Assembly (NCBI GenBank): GCA_964557545.1
Contig: CAZLAK010000032.1
Span: 1-17,287, forward strand
Source: CAZLAK01 sp964557545
Lineage (GTDB): Bacteria; Bacillota; Desulfotomaculia; Desulfotomaculales; Pelotomaculaceae
Direction of reading: 5' to 3'
Length of the DNA stretch: 17,287 nucleotides
Shown here in pieces: positions 1 to 8,677 of this stretch. The position numbers and the translations under genes were made by a program. The stretch's first letter is position 1, and every line of letters begins with the position of its first letter. Below the pieces are notes generated by a model. That model saw only the letters and a program-made list of their open reading frames with translations, made no database searches and was not told where the DNA came from.

Positions 1-81
1 TAAAACAGAGATGGGTTTGCCATAAAATGTAAGGCAATTAAACTTGCAATCTACATAAATTTTAATTAAATAAAGTTTGGT

Positions 82-111
82 TTGACGCTGTTGCCAAAAA
101 TAAAGTATAAT
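82..111 (+). promoter_or_regulatory. Probable housekeeping (SigA-type) promoter of secA
   Basis: A TTGACG -35 box (82-87) and a perfect TATAAT -10 box (106-111) are separated by 18 bp in AT-rich DNA. Transcription would begin near 118, giving a leader of roughly 77 nt before the secA start. No other gene is visible upstream, so this is the likely promoter for the secA-prfB stretch. The boxes are seen directly; activity is inferred. Confidence 0.75.
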
Positions 112-139
112 TAAAAAATGCCGGAAAAAGGCTTTGCAT

Positions 140-177
140 CCCGCCTTTTTGCTCGAAAGGCACGCAAAAACGGCGGG
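140..177 (+). promoter_or_regulatory. Hairpin in the secA mRNA leader
   Basis: CCCGCC (140-145) plus TTTTTGC (146-152) pairs with GCAAAAA (164-170) plus GGCGGG (172-177). This makes a 13-bp stem with one bulged C (171) and an 11-nt loop. No T-tract follows, so it is not a typical terminator. It ends 6 nt before the G-rich ribosome site of secA (183-188), so it could affect translation initiation or mRNA stability. The role is inferred. Confidence 0.55.
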
Positions 178-194
178 AAAACGGGGTGTTAATT

Positions 195-2843
195 GTGCTC
201 GGCTTTATAAAAAACTGGCTGGACGACAATGCCCGCGAGATTAAAAAACTCCAGCGCCTTGTTGACGAAATAAACGGCTTGGAAAAAGAAGTCTCGTCTT
301 TGTCCGACGAAGACCTCAAAGGGAAGACGGCTCACTTTCGCCAGCGCCTGGACCGCGGTGAAACACTGGACGATTTGCTGCCGGAAGCCTTTGCCGTGGT
401 GAGGGAGGTTTCCCGGCGGGTGCTCGGAATGCGCCACTTCGATGTCCAGCTCATGGGCGGTATCGTCCTGCACCAGGGCAAGATCGCTGAAATGAAGACC
501 GGTGAGGGCAAGACACTGGTGGCCACCCTGCCGGCTTACTTAAACGCTCTGACAGGCCAGGGCGTGCACGTGGTCACCGTCAACGACTACCTGGCCCGCC
601 GCGACAGCGAGTGGATGGGGCGCATTTACCGGTTCTTGGGGCTGGAGGTAGGCTTGATCGTGCACGGCCTGGACTGGGCCGCGCGCCGGCGCGCCTACGG
701 CGCCGACATCACATACGGGACTAACAACGAATTCGGTTTTGATTACCTGCGCGATAACATGGCGCTGCACCCGGACCAGCTCGTCCAGCGGGAACTCAAC
801 TATGCCATTGTGGACGAGGTGGACAGCATTCTCATTGATGAGGCCAGGACCCCCCTGATCATCTCCGGGCAGGCGGAAAAATCCACTGAACTTTACTATA
901 CCTTTGCCAAAATTGTGCCGCGCCTTATACGCGACGTGGACTACACCGTGGACGAAAAGGCCCGCACGGTGGCCGTGACCGAATCCGGGGTGGCCAAGGT
1001 AGAGAAATTCTTAAACGTGAAAAACCTTTACGACGAAGAAAACATCGAGCTCACCCACCACCTGCACCAGGCTTTGAAAGCCCATGCCCTCATGAAGAGA
1101 GACCGCGACTACGTGGTGAAAGACGGCCAGGTGATCATTGTAGACGAGTTTACCGGCCGGCTGATGTTCGGCCGCCGCTACAGCGACGGGCTGCACCAGG
1201 CCATCGAGGCCAAGGAGGGCGTGAGGATCGAGAGGGAGTCGCAGACCCTGGCCTCCATTACCTTCCAGAACTACTTTCGCATGTACAAGAAGCTGGCCGG
1301 CATGACCGGCACCGCGGCCACCGAAGAGCAGGAATTCCGCAAGATTTACGGCCTGGACGTGGTGGTCATCCCCACGCACAAGCCGATGATACGATTAGAC
1401 CTGCCGGACGTTATTTATAAGACCGAGCGGGCCAAGTTTAAAGCAGTGGTGGAGGAAATTGCCGCCCGCCACGCCGCGGGGCAGCCGGTGCTGGTGGGGA
1501 CTATTTCCATTGAAAAATCGGAAATTCTGAGTTCCATGCTCCGGGCGCGGGGCATCCCCCACCACGTGCTCAACGCCAAGTACCACGAAAAAGAGGCGGA
1601 GATCGTCGCCCAGGCCGGGCGCCTGGGGTCGGTGACCATTGCCACCAACATGGCCGGCCGCGGCACCGACATCCTCTTGGGCGGCAACCCCGAGTTTTTG
1701 GCCCGCCAGGAGTGGCGCCGCCGCCAGGCCGAAAGGGGCAACGGGGATAGTCCGGCTGCCGCGGATGAGGACTGCCCGGAGTTCCGGGAACTGGTGGAAA
1801 AGTACCGGCGCCAGACCGAAGAAGAGCACCGCAAGGTGGTTGAGCTGGGCGGCCTGCACATCATCGGCACAGAGCGGCACGAGAGCCGCCGCATCGACAA
1901 CCAGCTGCGCGGCCGCTGCGGGCGGCAGGGCGACCCCGGCTCGACCCAGTTCTTTACTTCTTTAGAAGACGACCTCCTGCGCCTCTTTGGCTCTGACAAC
2001 ATTGCCGGGTTGATGGAGCGCCTGGGCATTGATGAGGATACCCCCATTGAGCACCCGATGATCACCCGCTCTATTGAATCGGCCCAAAAGAGGGTAGAAA
2101 ACCGCAACTTCGAGATCCGAAAGCACGTCCTGCAGTACGACGACGTGATGAACCAGCAGCGGGAGATAATCTACCGCCAGAGGAGGCAGGTGCTTACCGG
2201 AGAAAACATTAAAGACGTCGTGCTGGACATGATCGCTTCTTGCGTGGAGCGAGCGGTCAACACCTACGCCCCGGAAGGGGTCTACCCGGAAGAGTGGGAC
2301 CTGGCCGGGCTTTTAGAGCACGCCGCCCACCACTACCTGCCCGGCCACTCCTTGCGGCCGGCGGATTTAGAGGGAAAAAGCCGGGAAGAGCTGCTGTCAT
2401 TCTTAAAAGAGCGCGCCTTTCAAGCCTACGAGGCCAGGGAGGAGGAACTGGGCCCAGAGGCGCTGAGAGAGATCGAACGGCTGGTGGTTTTGCGCGTGGT
2501 GGACGAAAAGTGGATGGACCACCTGGACGCCATGGACCAGCTGCGGGAGGGCATCGGGCTTAGGGCCTACGGGCAAAAAGACCCCCTGGTGGAGTACAAG
2601 TTCGAGAGCTACGGGATGTTCCAGAATATGGTGGCCGCCATTCAGGACGACGTGGTGCGCTACGTCTTCCGCGTCAACCTGGTAAAACATAAGCAGGCGG
2701 TCCGGCGGGTGGTGGAAAACCGCGGCGGCGACGGCGGGCCCGTAAAGCCCCAGCGCCGGCAGGAGCGCGTCGGACGCAACGACCCCTGCCCGTGCGGCAG
2801 CGGCAAGAAGTTCAAGAAGTGCTGCGGCCGGGCAGCCGGTTAA
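195..2843 (+). CDS. secA: Protein translocase ATPase subunit SecA
   Basis: SecA is the cytosolic and membrane-peripheral ATPase that drives preproteins through SecYEG. I chose GTG 195 because it gives the family N-terminus (MLGFIKNW...REIKKLQ) and lies 7 nt after a GGGGTG ribosome site; GTG 186, in the same frame, is the alternative. The product is 882 aa, normal for Firmicutes. Numbered from this start, the Walker A motif MKTGEGKT is at about 100-107 and the DEVDSILIDEART motif (Walker B region) at about 207-219. The helicase-like second nucleotide-binding fold contains NMAGRGTDI and GRCGRQGDPG. The extreme C-terminus carries the zinc-binding SEC-C motif DPCPCGSGKKFKKCCG, with Cys-X-Cys and CC ligands, which binds SecB or ribosomes in other bacteria. 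It sits first in a secA-prfB arrangement that is widely conserved in Firmicutes and is probably transcribed from the promoter at 82-111. Confidence 0.98.
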   Translation: MLGFIKNWLDDNAREIKKLQRLVDEINGLEKEVSSLSDEDLKGKTAHFRQRLDRGETLDDLLPEAFAVVREVSRRVLGMRHFDVQLMGGIVLHQGKIAEMKTGEGKTLVATLPAYLNALTGQGVHVVTVNDYLARRDSEWMGRIYRFLGLEVGLIVHGLDWAARRRAYGADITYGTNNEFGFDYLRDNMALHPDQLVQRELNYAIVDEVDSILIDEARTPLIISGQAEKSTELYYTFAKIVPRLIRDVDYTVDEKARTVAVTESGVAKVEKFLNVKNLYDEENIELTHHLHQALKAHALMKRDRDYVVKDGQVIIVDEFTGRLMFGRRYSDGLHQAIEAKEGVRIERESQTLASITFQNYFRMYKKLAGMTGTAATEEQEFRKIYGLDVVVIPTHKPMIRLDLPDVIYKTERAKFKAVVEEIAARHAAGQPVLVGTISIEKSEILSSMLRARGIPHHVLNAKYHEKEAEIVAQAGRLGSVTIATNMAGRGTDILLGGNPEFLARQEWRRRQAERGNGDSPAAADEDCPEFRELVEKYRRQTEEEHRKVVELGGLHIIGTERHESRRIDNQLRGRCGRQGDPGSTQFFTSLEDDLLRLFGSDNIAGLMERLGIDEDTPIEHPMITRSIESAQKRVENRNFEIRKHVLQYDDVMNQQREIIYRQRRQVLTGENIKDVVLDMIASCVERAVNTYAPEGVYPEEWDLAGLLEHAAHHYLPGHSLRPADLEGKSREELLSFLKERAFQAYEAREEELGPEALREIERLVVLRVVDEKWMDHLDAMDQLREGIGLRAYGQKDPLVEYKFESYGMFQNMVAAIQDDVVRYVFRVNLVKHKQAVRRVVENRGGDGGPVKPQRRQERVGRNDPCPCGSGKKFKKCCGRAAG

Positions 2844-2969
2844 GCGCCGCACCCGCTTTAGGAGCTTAGAGTTTTTGAAAAAGTGGTCTGTTTTAAGAAG
2901 CGAGCGATTTGAAACTGACCGGGTACCAAAACCACGCGATTATCCTCACCTAAAGGCGGTGTTGGATCA

Positions 2970-4080
2970 GTGTTTTCGGAAATCAAAAAAGAAATCGGAC
3001 CGCTTAAAAAACGCCTGGAAGATTTGAGGGTCTCCCTTTGACATAGAGGGGATGGAGGGGGAAATTGCCCGCCTGGAGGCCCAAATGCTCCTGCCGGGCT
3101 TTTGGGAAGACCAGGAAAAATCCCAAAAAGTGCTCCAGCGAGCAGCCGCCTTAAAAGAGGTGGCGGAAAACTACCGGCAGCTGGCCGGCGAATTTGCCGA
3201 CCTGGAAGTTCTGGTAGAACTGGGCGAGGAAGAAGAGGACGAGCACGTTTTGGCGGAGGCCAGGGAAATTTTGGCGCAGCTTTCCCGCCGGACGGAAGAG
3301 TTGGAACTCGAGGTTTTTTTGAGCGGCCCCTACGACAAAAGAGATGCCATTGTCTCCCTGCACGCCGGGGCGGGCGGCACCGAGGCCCAGGACTGGGTGG
3401 AAATGCTGCTCCGGATGTACACCAGGTGGGCCGAGCGCCGCCGTTTTAAAGTGGAGGTGCTCGACCTTTTGGCCGGCGACGAGGCGGGCATTAAGAGTGT
3501 TACCCTGGAAGTGAGCGGCCCCAACGCCTACGGTTACTTGCGGGCGGAAAAGGGCGTGCACCGCCTGGTGCGCATTTCGCCTTTTGATGCGGCCGGCCGC
3601 CGGCATACCTCCTTTGCTTCCGTGGACGTGCTGCCGGAAGTGGAAGAAGAGGTAGAGGTAGAAGTGAACCCCGAGGACCTGCGGATTGACACTTTCCGTT
3701 CCGGCGGTGCCGGCGGGCAGCACGTCAATAAGACGGATTCGGCAGTGCGCATAACCCACCTGCCGACCGGGATCGTCGTCACCTGCCAGAACGAGCGCTC
3801 CCAGCTGGCCAACAAAATTGCGGCCATGAAGATGCTGAAAGCAAAGCTTTTAGACTTAGAAATGCGCAAGAAAGAGGCCGAAATGGCCGCGCTGCGCGGC
3901 GAGCAGCAGGAGATTGCCTGGGGAAGCCAGATCCGCTCTTACGTCTTCCACCCCTACAGCCTGGTAAAGGACCACCGCACGGGCGTGGAGGTGGGCAACG
4001 TGCAGGCAGTGATGGACGGAGAAATTGACGTTTTTATATCCGCTTACTTGCGGGAGAAAGCGCGCGGCCGCCTGAATTAG
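2970..4080 (+). CDS. prfB: Peptide chain release factor 2 (RF2), expressed by +1 frameshift
   Basis: RF2 terminates translation at UGA and UAA. Frame 1 starts at GTG 2970, after AAGGCGGTG, and runs 23 codons to an in-frame TGA (3039-3041). A +1 slip on CTT-TGA-C continues at GAC 3040 and runs to the TAG at 4078-4080, giving about 369 aa, the usual RF2 length. The product has the stop-codon recognition tripeptide SPF at about residues 203-205 and the catalytic GGQ at about 248-250, close to the E. coli positions (205-207 and 250-252). The N-terminal helical domain is acidic (residues 70-110). An annotation starting at ATG 3052 would miss 27 residues. The frameshift autoregulates RF2: low RF2 leaves the UGA unread and favours the slip. 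It lies 126 bp after secA, and no terminator is seen between them. Confidence 0.96.
3026..3042 (+). promoter_or_regulatory. prfB programmed +1 frameshift site
   Basis: The recoding signal reads GAGGG (3026-3030), TCTCC, then CTT TGA C (3036-3042). CTT is the slippery P-site codon, TGA the RF2-decoded stop and C the usual poor-termination context. The internal Shine-Dalgarno-like element is shorter than the canonical AGGGGG. The AGG codon still lies three codons before CTT as in other bacteria, but the next codon is GTC rather than GGG. Confidence 0.93.
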
Positions 4081-4141
4081 AGGAGCGCCTGGAAAGAGGA
4101 GCAGAAAAATCCCCTTCCCGGCCGGTGGAGGCAATTTTTCA

Positions 4142-4993
4142 GTGGCAAAACTTATCCGGGAGATTGCCGGGGTAAGCGGCGGAGTGCTGCTCACCGCCCT
4201 GGGGCTGGACATGTTTCTCATTCCCAACAAGATAGCGGCCGGCGGAGTGAGCGGCCTGGCCACAATCCTTCACTACCTGGCTGGCGTGCCGGTAGGAGCG
4301 GCCATGCTGGCTTTAAACGTGCCGCTGTTTATTATGGGTGTCTACCGGCTCGGCTTAAAGTTCGGCTTTCGTTCGCTGTACGGCACAGTGGCGCTGTCTT
4401 GCGCCGTCGATGGGCTGGCGCCTTTTGTGCCTGCCCTCACCGGGGATGCCCTGCTGGCCTGCCTCTTCGGAGGGGTGCTTACCGGTTTGGGTTTGGGGAC
4501 GGTTTTTCGCTTTCGGGGAACGACCGGGGGCACCGACCTGGCCGCGGCTATTTTGCGCACCTACACCGGGGCCAACGTAGGACAGCTGCTATTTTTGGTG
4601 GACGCCGCCGTGGTGTTGACGGCCGGGCTGGTCTTTCGTTCGGCGGAACTGGCCATGTACGCGCTGGTCACCATTTTTGTGGCGGCCTGGCTGATCGACA
4701 CGGTGCAGGAGGGCTTTTCCTACGCCAAGGCCTTCATTATTGTTTCCAGCCGGGCGCAGGAGGTGGCGGATGCTGTCCTGCACGACTTAGGGCGCGGGGC
4801 CACGGCCTGGACGGCCCGCGGGCTCTACACGGGGGCCGAGCGGGAGGTGGTGCTTACGGTAGTGCACCGCTCCGAGGTCAGCAGGTTGAAAGATATTGTG
4901 TACAGCATTGACCCGCTTGCTTTTGTCATCCTGGCCGACGTGCACGAAGTCCTGGGAGAGGGCTTTAAAAGGTACGAGGTTCAGGAAAAATAA
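4142..4993 (+). CDS. YitT-family membrane protein with C-terminal DUF2179 domain
   Basis: The start is GTG 4142, after GGTGGAGG (4124-4131). The 283-aa product has about five or six hydrophobic segments in residues 1-190 (YitT_membrane family). A soluble C-terminal domain at about 195-280 is of the DUF2179 type and includes the segments FIIVSSRAQEVADAVLHDLG and AREVVLTVVHRSEV-like text. B. subtilis has several paralogues, and one of them, yvjA, lies next to ftsX and ctpB there, which fits this neighbourhood. The DUF2179 fold resembles small ligand-binding regulatory domains. Substrate and function are unknown; a transporter or membrane regulator is only a family-level guess. It follows prfB by 61 bp with no obvious terminator and may be read from the same transcript. 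Confidence 0.88.
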   Translation: MAKLIREIAGVSGGVLLTALGLDMFLIPNKIAAGGVSGLATILHYLAGVPVGAAMLALNVPLFIMGVYRLGLKFGFRSLYGTVALSCAVDGLAPFVPALTGDALLACLFGGVLTGLGLGTVFRFRGTTGGTDLAAAILRTYTGANVGQLLFLVDAAVVLTAGLVFRSAELAMYALVTIFVAAWLIDTVQEGFSYAKAFIIVSSRAQEVADAVLHDLGRGATAWTARGLYTGAEREVVLTVVHRSEVSRLKDIVYSIDPLAFVILADVHEVLGEGFKRYEVQEK

Positions 4994-5025
4994 TAAAGAA
5001 ATAAAGAAATGAAATAAAGAAATAA
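4991..5025 (+). repeat. Short A-rich tandem repeat (AATAAAGA-like units)
   Basis: Just after the YitT stop, AATAAAGA-type units recur about four times (AATAAAGA, AATAAAGA, AATGA, AATAAAGA, AATAAG). This is a low-complexity microsatellite in the 91-bp gap before the transketolase genes. No stem or promoter is evident in it. Confidence 0.6.
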
Positions 5026-5084
5026 GGGTAGCAGAAAGAAAAAATCGCCGGTTTTAAAAAACAACTTTTGCGGAGGTTTTTCCC

Positions 5085-5894
5085 TTGGAAATTGCCGAGC
5101 TAAAAGAGAAAGCTGCGGTTATCCGCCGCCACATTATCCGCATGCTGGCCAAAGCCGGCTCGGGCCACCCGGGCGGCTCGCTTTCCGCGGCCGACATCGT
5201 CACCGTCCTCTACTTTAAAGAGATGAACCTGCGGCCCGAAGACCCGTACTGGCCGGACCGCGACCGCTTTGTCCTCTCCAAGGGGCACGCCGCCCCGCTC
5301 CTCTACGCCGCCCTGGCCGAGCGCGGTTACTTTCCGGTAGAGGAGCTCATGACTTTGCGCCGCCTGGGCAGCCGCCTGCAGGGCCATCCCGACGCCAAAA
5401 AACTGCCTGGCGTGGAAGTGTCCACCGGATCTTTGGGCCAGGGCCTGGCGGCGGCCAACGGCATGGCGCTGGCCGCCAGGCTGGACGGAAAAAATTACCG
5501 CGTTTACGTCCTTTTAGGCGACGGCGAGCTGCAGGAAGGCATGGTCTGGGAAGCGGCCATGGCGGCGGCCCACTACAAGCTGGACAACCTGGTGGCCTTT
5601 GTGGATTACAACGGCCTGCAGATCGACGGCCCGGTTAATGAGATCATGTCCGTTGAGCCGCTGGTTGACAAGTGGCGGGCCTTTGGCTGGCACACCCTGG
5701 CCATCGACGGCCACGATTACGGGCAGATCCTGGACGCCCTGGCCGAGGCCCGGATGGTAAAGGGAAGGCCGGTGGCCGTAATAGCCAAAACGGTAAAGGG
5801 CAAAGGTGTTTCCTTTATGGAAGGAAAAGTGGACTGGCACGGCAAGGCTCCCACGCCCGAAGAGGCTGAGCGGGCGCTCACCGAGCTGGCATAA
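5085..5894 (+). CDS. Transketolase, N-terminal (thiamine diphosphate) subunit
   Basis: This is half of a two-subunit transketolase, which moves two-carbon ketol units between sugar phosphates in the non-oxidative pentose phosphate pathway. The start TTG 5085 follows GGAGG (5072-5076) by 8 nt. The 269-aa product carries the GSGHPGGSLS signature (about 26-35) with a ThDP-contacting His28, and the SKGHAAPLLYAAL segment (about 66-77). The ThDP/Mg motif starts GDGELQEG at about 145-152 and ends at Asn176 (VDYN). The pyrimidine-binding and C-terminal domains are absent because they are encoded by the next gene, 17 bp downstream. Split transketolases are common in archaea and in anaerobic Firmicutes. 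A relaxed or different ketol substrate cannot be excluded. Confidence 0.95.
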   Translation: MEIAELKEKAAVIRRHIIRMLAKAGSGHPGGSLSAADIVTVLYFKEMNLRPEDPYWPDRDRFVLSKGHAAPLLYAALAERGYFPVEELMTLRRLGSRLQGHPDAKKLPGVEVSTGSLGQGLAAANGMALAARLDGKNYRVYVLLGDGELQEGMVWEAAMAAAHYKLDNLVAFVDYNGLQIDGPVNEIMSVEPLVDKWRAFGWHTLAIDGHDYGQILDALAEARMVKGRPVAVIAKTVKGKGVSFMEGKVDWHGKAPTPEEAERALTELA

Positions 5895-5911
5895 AGCGAG
5901 GGGGGTAAAAG

Positions 5912-6850
5912 TTGGGCAAAAAAATAGCCACCCGGGACGCTTACGGGGATGCTCTGGTGGAGCTGGGTCGGGAAAATCCCCGCATCGTGGTGTTAGACGC
6001 CGATCTCGCCAAATCCACCAAGAGCATAAAGTTTGGGGAAAAGTACCCGGAGCGCTTTTTTGATATGGGGATTGCCGAGCAGAACATGATTGGCACGGCG
6101 GCAGGGCTGGCCGCTGCCGGCAAAATACCTTTTTGCAGCTCGTTTGCCGTCTTTGCCGCCGGCAGGGCTTTTGATCAGATAAGAAACAGTGTGGCCTACT
6201 CGGCGCTCAACGTCAAGATAGCCGCCAGCCACGCCGGTATTACGGTCGGCGAGGACGGCGGTTCGCACCAGTCGGTTGAGGACATTGCCTTAATGCGCGC
6301 CCTGCCCAACATGACCGTCTTTGTGCCGGCCGACGCTTATGAAACGGCAGGGGCCGTCAGAGCGGCGGCTTCCATTGCTGGACCGGTGTACATACGCTTG
6401 GGCCGTGCTCCCGTGCCGCTGATCCACGGTCCTGATTTTTCTTTTGAGCCCGGCAGGGCGGTGGCGCTCAGAGAAGGCCGCCACGCCGTCATTGTGGCCA
6501 CGGGCATTATGGTGGAGGCGGCGCTTTTGGCAGCAGAAATTTTAGCCGCCGAGGGCATAGAGGCCGGTGTGCTGGACGTGCACACCATAAAGCCTCTAGA
6601 CGCTGAAACGATAGTCTCTTTTGCCCGCCGCACCGGGGCGGTGGTCACCGCCGAAGAGCACAGCATAATAGGCGGCTTGGGCAGCGCTGTGGCCGAGGTG
6701 CTGGCCGAGCAGTGCCCCGTGCCGCTTAAGAGGGTCGGTATCCCCGACCGGTTCGGCGAGTCCGGCAAGCCGGAAGAACTCTTAGATCTGTACGGCTTGA
6801 CGCCGCGCGCTGTGGCCGCCGCGGTGCGGCATTTGCTGGGGCAAAAATAG
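5912..6850 (+). CDS. Transketolase, C-terminal (pyrimidine-binding) subunit
   Basis: This is the second half of the split transketolase. TTG 5912 is preceded by a strong GAGGGGGG (5899-5905). The 312-aa protein has the pyrimidine-binding domain, with the ThDP-activating glutamate in GIAEQNM (Glu56) and the SHAGITVGEDGGSHQ segment (about 106-120). A transketolase C-terminal domain follows (about 180-305), with GIMVEAAL, DVHTIKPLD and EEHSIIGGLG segments. It forms the active site jointly with the upstream subunit, and the two genes are 17 bp apart in one operon. A hairpin terminator follows at 6877-6907. The same fold occurs in DXP synthase, but the two-gene split and the length favour transketolase. 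Confidence 0.95.
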   Translation: MGKKIATRDAYGDALVELGRENPRIVVLDADLAKSTKSIKFGEKYPERFFDMGIAEQNMIGTAAGLAAAGKIPFCSSFAVFAAGRAFDQIRNSVAYSALNVKIAASHAGITVGEDGGSHQSVEDIALMRALPNMTVFVPADAYETAGAVRAAASIAGPVYIRLGRAPVPLIHGPDFSFEPGRAVALREGRHAVIVATGIMVEAALLAAEILAAEGIEAGVLDVHTIKPLDAETIVSFARRTGAVVTAEEHSIIGGLGSAVAEVLAEQCPVPLKRVGIPDRFGESGKPEELLDLYGLTPRAVAAAVRHLLGQK

Positions 6851-6876
6851 AAAAAAATAGAACAAGCTGCGTTGGA

Positions 6877-6913
6877 AAAAGGCGCCCGCATAAAAAGGGC
6901 GCCTTTTGGTTTT
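6877..6913 (+). terminator. Rho-independent terminator after the transketolase operon
   Basis: AAAAGGCGCCC (6877-6887) and GGGCGCCTTTT (6897-6907) form a perfect 11-bp stem with a 9-nt loop. TTTTGGTTTT then follows. It ends the transketolase transcript before ftsE. Confidence 0.9.
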
Positions 6914-6969
6914 GGGGAAAAGCCGGCGCGCCGCGGCAGGAATTGGGGCATTAGATGTCGAATATACGT

Positions 6970-7054
6970 GCACTGCAGGCAAAAAAGCTGGTTTATAGCG
7001 AATTTTCTGTTAATTTTTGGATATTTGGCGTCCGGCTGCACTGCACTGCAGTGC
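6970..7054 (+). promoter_or_regulatory. Possible operator: repeated GCACTGCAG upstream of ftsE
   Basis: GCACTGCAG occurs at 6970-6978 and again at 7043-7051. The second copy lies in a perfect 12-bp palindrome, GCACTGCAGTGC (7043-7054), preceded by another TGCAC unit. The palindrome ends 23 bp before the ftsE start. The spacing of 73 bp, about seven helix turns, would suit looping or two dimers of one regulator. No clear -35/-10 pair was found between them. Sequence seen; function inferred. Confidence 0.35.
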
Positions 7055-7077
7055 GGCGGCCGTGAGGTGGGATCCGG

Positions 7078-7764
7078 TTGATCCAGCTCAACAACGTCAC
7101 CAAAATATACCCCAACGGCGTAAAGGCCTTAAACGATGTATCGCTGCGCATCCGTAAAGGGGAGTTTGTCTTTATTGTGGGGCCGAGCGGGGCCGGCAAG
7201 TCCACCTTGACCAAGCTCCTCTACCGCGAGGAACTGCCCACGCGCGGCCAGATCATCTTTAACGGTAAGAGTTTGACTCGCATGCGGCCGGGCGAGGTGC
7301 CTTATTTGCGGCGGCGGATAGGAATGGTTTTCCAGGACTTCAGGCTTTTGCCCCACAAGACGGTTTACGAAAATGTGGCCTTTGCCCTGGAAGTAACAGG
7401 GGCTTCGCGCCGTGAGATCAGGAAATCCGTTCCTGCCGTTTTGAAGATGGTGGGCTTGGAGGGCAAGGAAGGAATGTTTCCCGACCAGCTCTCAGGAGGA
7501 GAGCAGCAGCGGGTGAGTGTGGCCAGGGCTATCGTCAACAACCCCATGCTCCTCATTGCCGACGAACCGACGGGCAACCTAGACCCGGAGACTTCTTGGG
7601 AACTGATGAACCTCTTTGCCGAGATTAATGCCCGGGGCACAACGGTGCTGATGGCTACCCACGCCTGGGACATTGTCAATGCCATGAAAAAGCGCGTGGT
7701 GGAACTGGCCGGCGGCCGGGTAGTGCGGGACGAAGAAGAGGGGATTTACCGCCATGAGGCTTAG
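7078..7764 (+). CDS. ftsE: Cell-division ABC transporter ATPase FtsE
   Basis: FtsE is the ATPase of the FtsEX complex, which couples ATP hydrolysis to activation of peptidoglycan hydrolases at the septum or cell cylinder. The TTG start at 7078 lies 7 nt after GAGGTGG. The 228-aa product has Walker A GPSGAGKST (about 35-43), the Q-loop (Gln86), the ABC signature LSGGEQQ (about 138-144), Walker B LLIADEP (about 158-164) and the switch histidine in ATHAWDIV (His195). It overlaps ftsX by 11 bp, so the two are translationally coupled. It opens the envelope cluster after the terminator at 6877-6907. Confidence 0.96.
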   Translation: MIQLNNVTKIYPNGVKALNDVSLRIRKGEFVFIVGPSGAGKSTLTKLLYREELPTRGQIIFNGKSLTRMRPGEVPYLRRRIGMVFQDFRLLPHKTVYENVAFALEVTGASRREIRKSVPAVLKMVGLEGKEGMFPDQLSGGEQQRVSVARAIVNNPMLLIADEPTGNLDPETSWELMNLFAEINARGTTVLMATHAWDIVNAMKKRVVELAGGRVVRDEEEGIYRHEA

Positions 7765-8641
7765 CACGCTGGAGTATTACTTCCGGGAAGCCCTTATTTC
7801 TATCTGGCGGAACGGCTGGCTCTCGGCGGCCTCGGTGGGGGTGGTGGCCATTTCCCTCTTTCTTTTGGGGGCATCCCTGCTTTTGGTAGTAAACGTCAAC
7901 AACATCGCTGCGGGACTGGAATCGAACGTGGAAGTAACCGTTTTTTTAAAGGACGGACTTACGGCTGAGCAGGTATCTTCTGTGGGCAGGCGCCTGTCCG
8001 CCCAGCCGGAAGTGGTGCAGGTAGTTTTTGTCTCCAAAGAGCGCGCCTTGCAGGAAATGAAAGAGAAGTTTGGAGACAAGAAGGATATTCTGGAGGGCCT
8101 GGAGGAGAAAAACCCCCTTCCCGACGCTTACCGGGTCAAGACGGCGGAGGTCGGGCAGGTGGCGCTGCTGGCGCAAAGGGCGGAGCAGTGGGAAGAAGTA
8201 GACCAGGTGCGCTACGGGCAGGGAGTGGTGGAGAAGATCCTCGTCATAAGCCGGTGGATTAGAACGGCCGGGGCGGCGGCCATTGTGCTTTTGGGCTTGG
8301 CGTCGGTGTTCCTCATCGCCACTACTATACGGCTTTCGGTTTTTGCCCGGCGCAAAGAAATCGGCATAATGAAATTTTTAGGTGCCACCAACTGGTTTGT
8401 GCGCTTTCCTTTTCTATTGGAAGGCATGATTTTGGGCCTGGCTGGCGCGCTGGCAGCGGCGGCAGTGGTTTACGCCGGTTACTTTTCCCTGATCGGCCAT
8501 TTAAACTTCACCCTGCCGTTTTTTCAGCCGGTTGCCGACCGGACCATGGTAGCGCGCTTGATGGAAGGGATAATCTTCTTGGGGCTGTCAATTGGCGCGG
8601 CGGGCAGTTTTTTGAGCATCCGCCGCTTTTTGAGGGTGTGA
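7754..8641 (+). CDS. ftsX: Cell-division ABC transporter permease FtsX
   Basis: This is the membrane partner of FtsE. The 295-aa product shows the FtsX topology: a short cytoplasmic N-terminus, TM1 at about 22-46, an extracellular domain at about 50-165, then TM2-TM4 at about 169-192, 217-242 and 270-288. The RKEIGIMKFLGATNWFVRFPF segment between TM2 and TM3 is the typical FtsX coupling helix that contacts FtsE. ATG 7754 lies inside the end of ftsE. The extracellular domain is expected to bind a coiled-coil hydrolase, and the next gene encodes one. B. subtilis FtsEX is needed for CwlO activity and for timely entry into sporulation; that is family knowledge, not shown here. Confidence 0.96.
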   Translation: MRLSTLEYYFREALISIWRNGWLSAASVGVVAISLFLLGASLLLVVNVNNIAAGLESNVEVTVFLKDGLTAEQVSSVGRRLSAQPEVVQVVFVSKERALQEMKEKFGDKKDILEGLEEKNPLPDAYRVKTAEVGQVALLAQRAEQWEEVDQVRYGQGVVEKILVISRWIRTAGAAAIVLLGLASVFLIATTIRLSVFARRKEIGIMKFLGATNWFVRFPFLLEGMILGLAGALAAAAVVYAGYFSLIGHLNFTLPFFQPVADRTMVARLMEGIIFLGLSIGAAGSFLSIRRFLRV

Positions 8642-8677
8642 CGGCGTAAGAACACTGGCTTTGCGGGGTGGTGTGAG

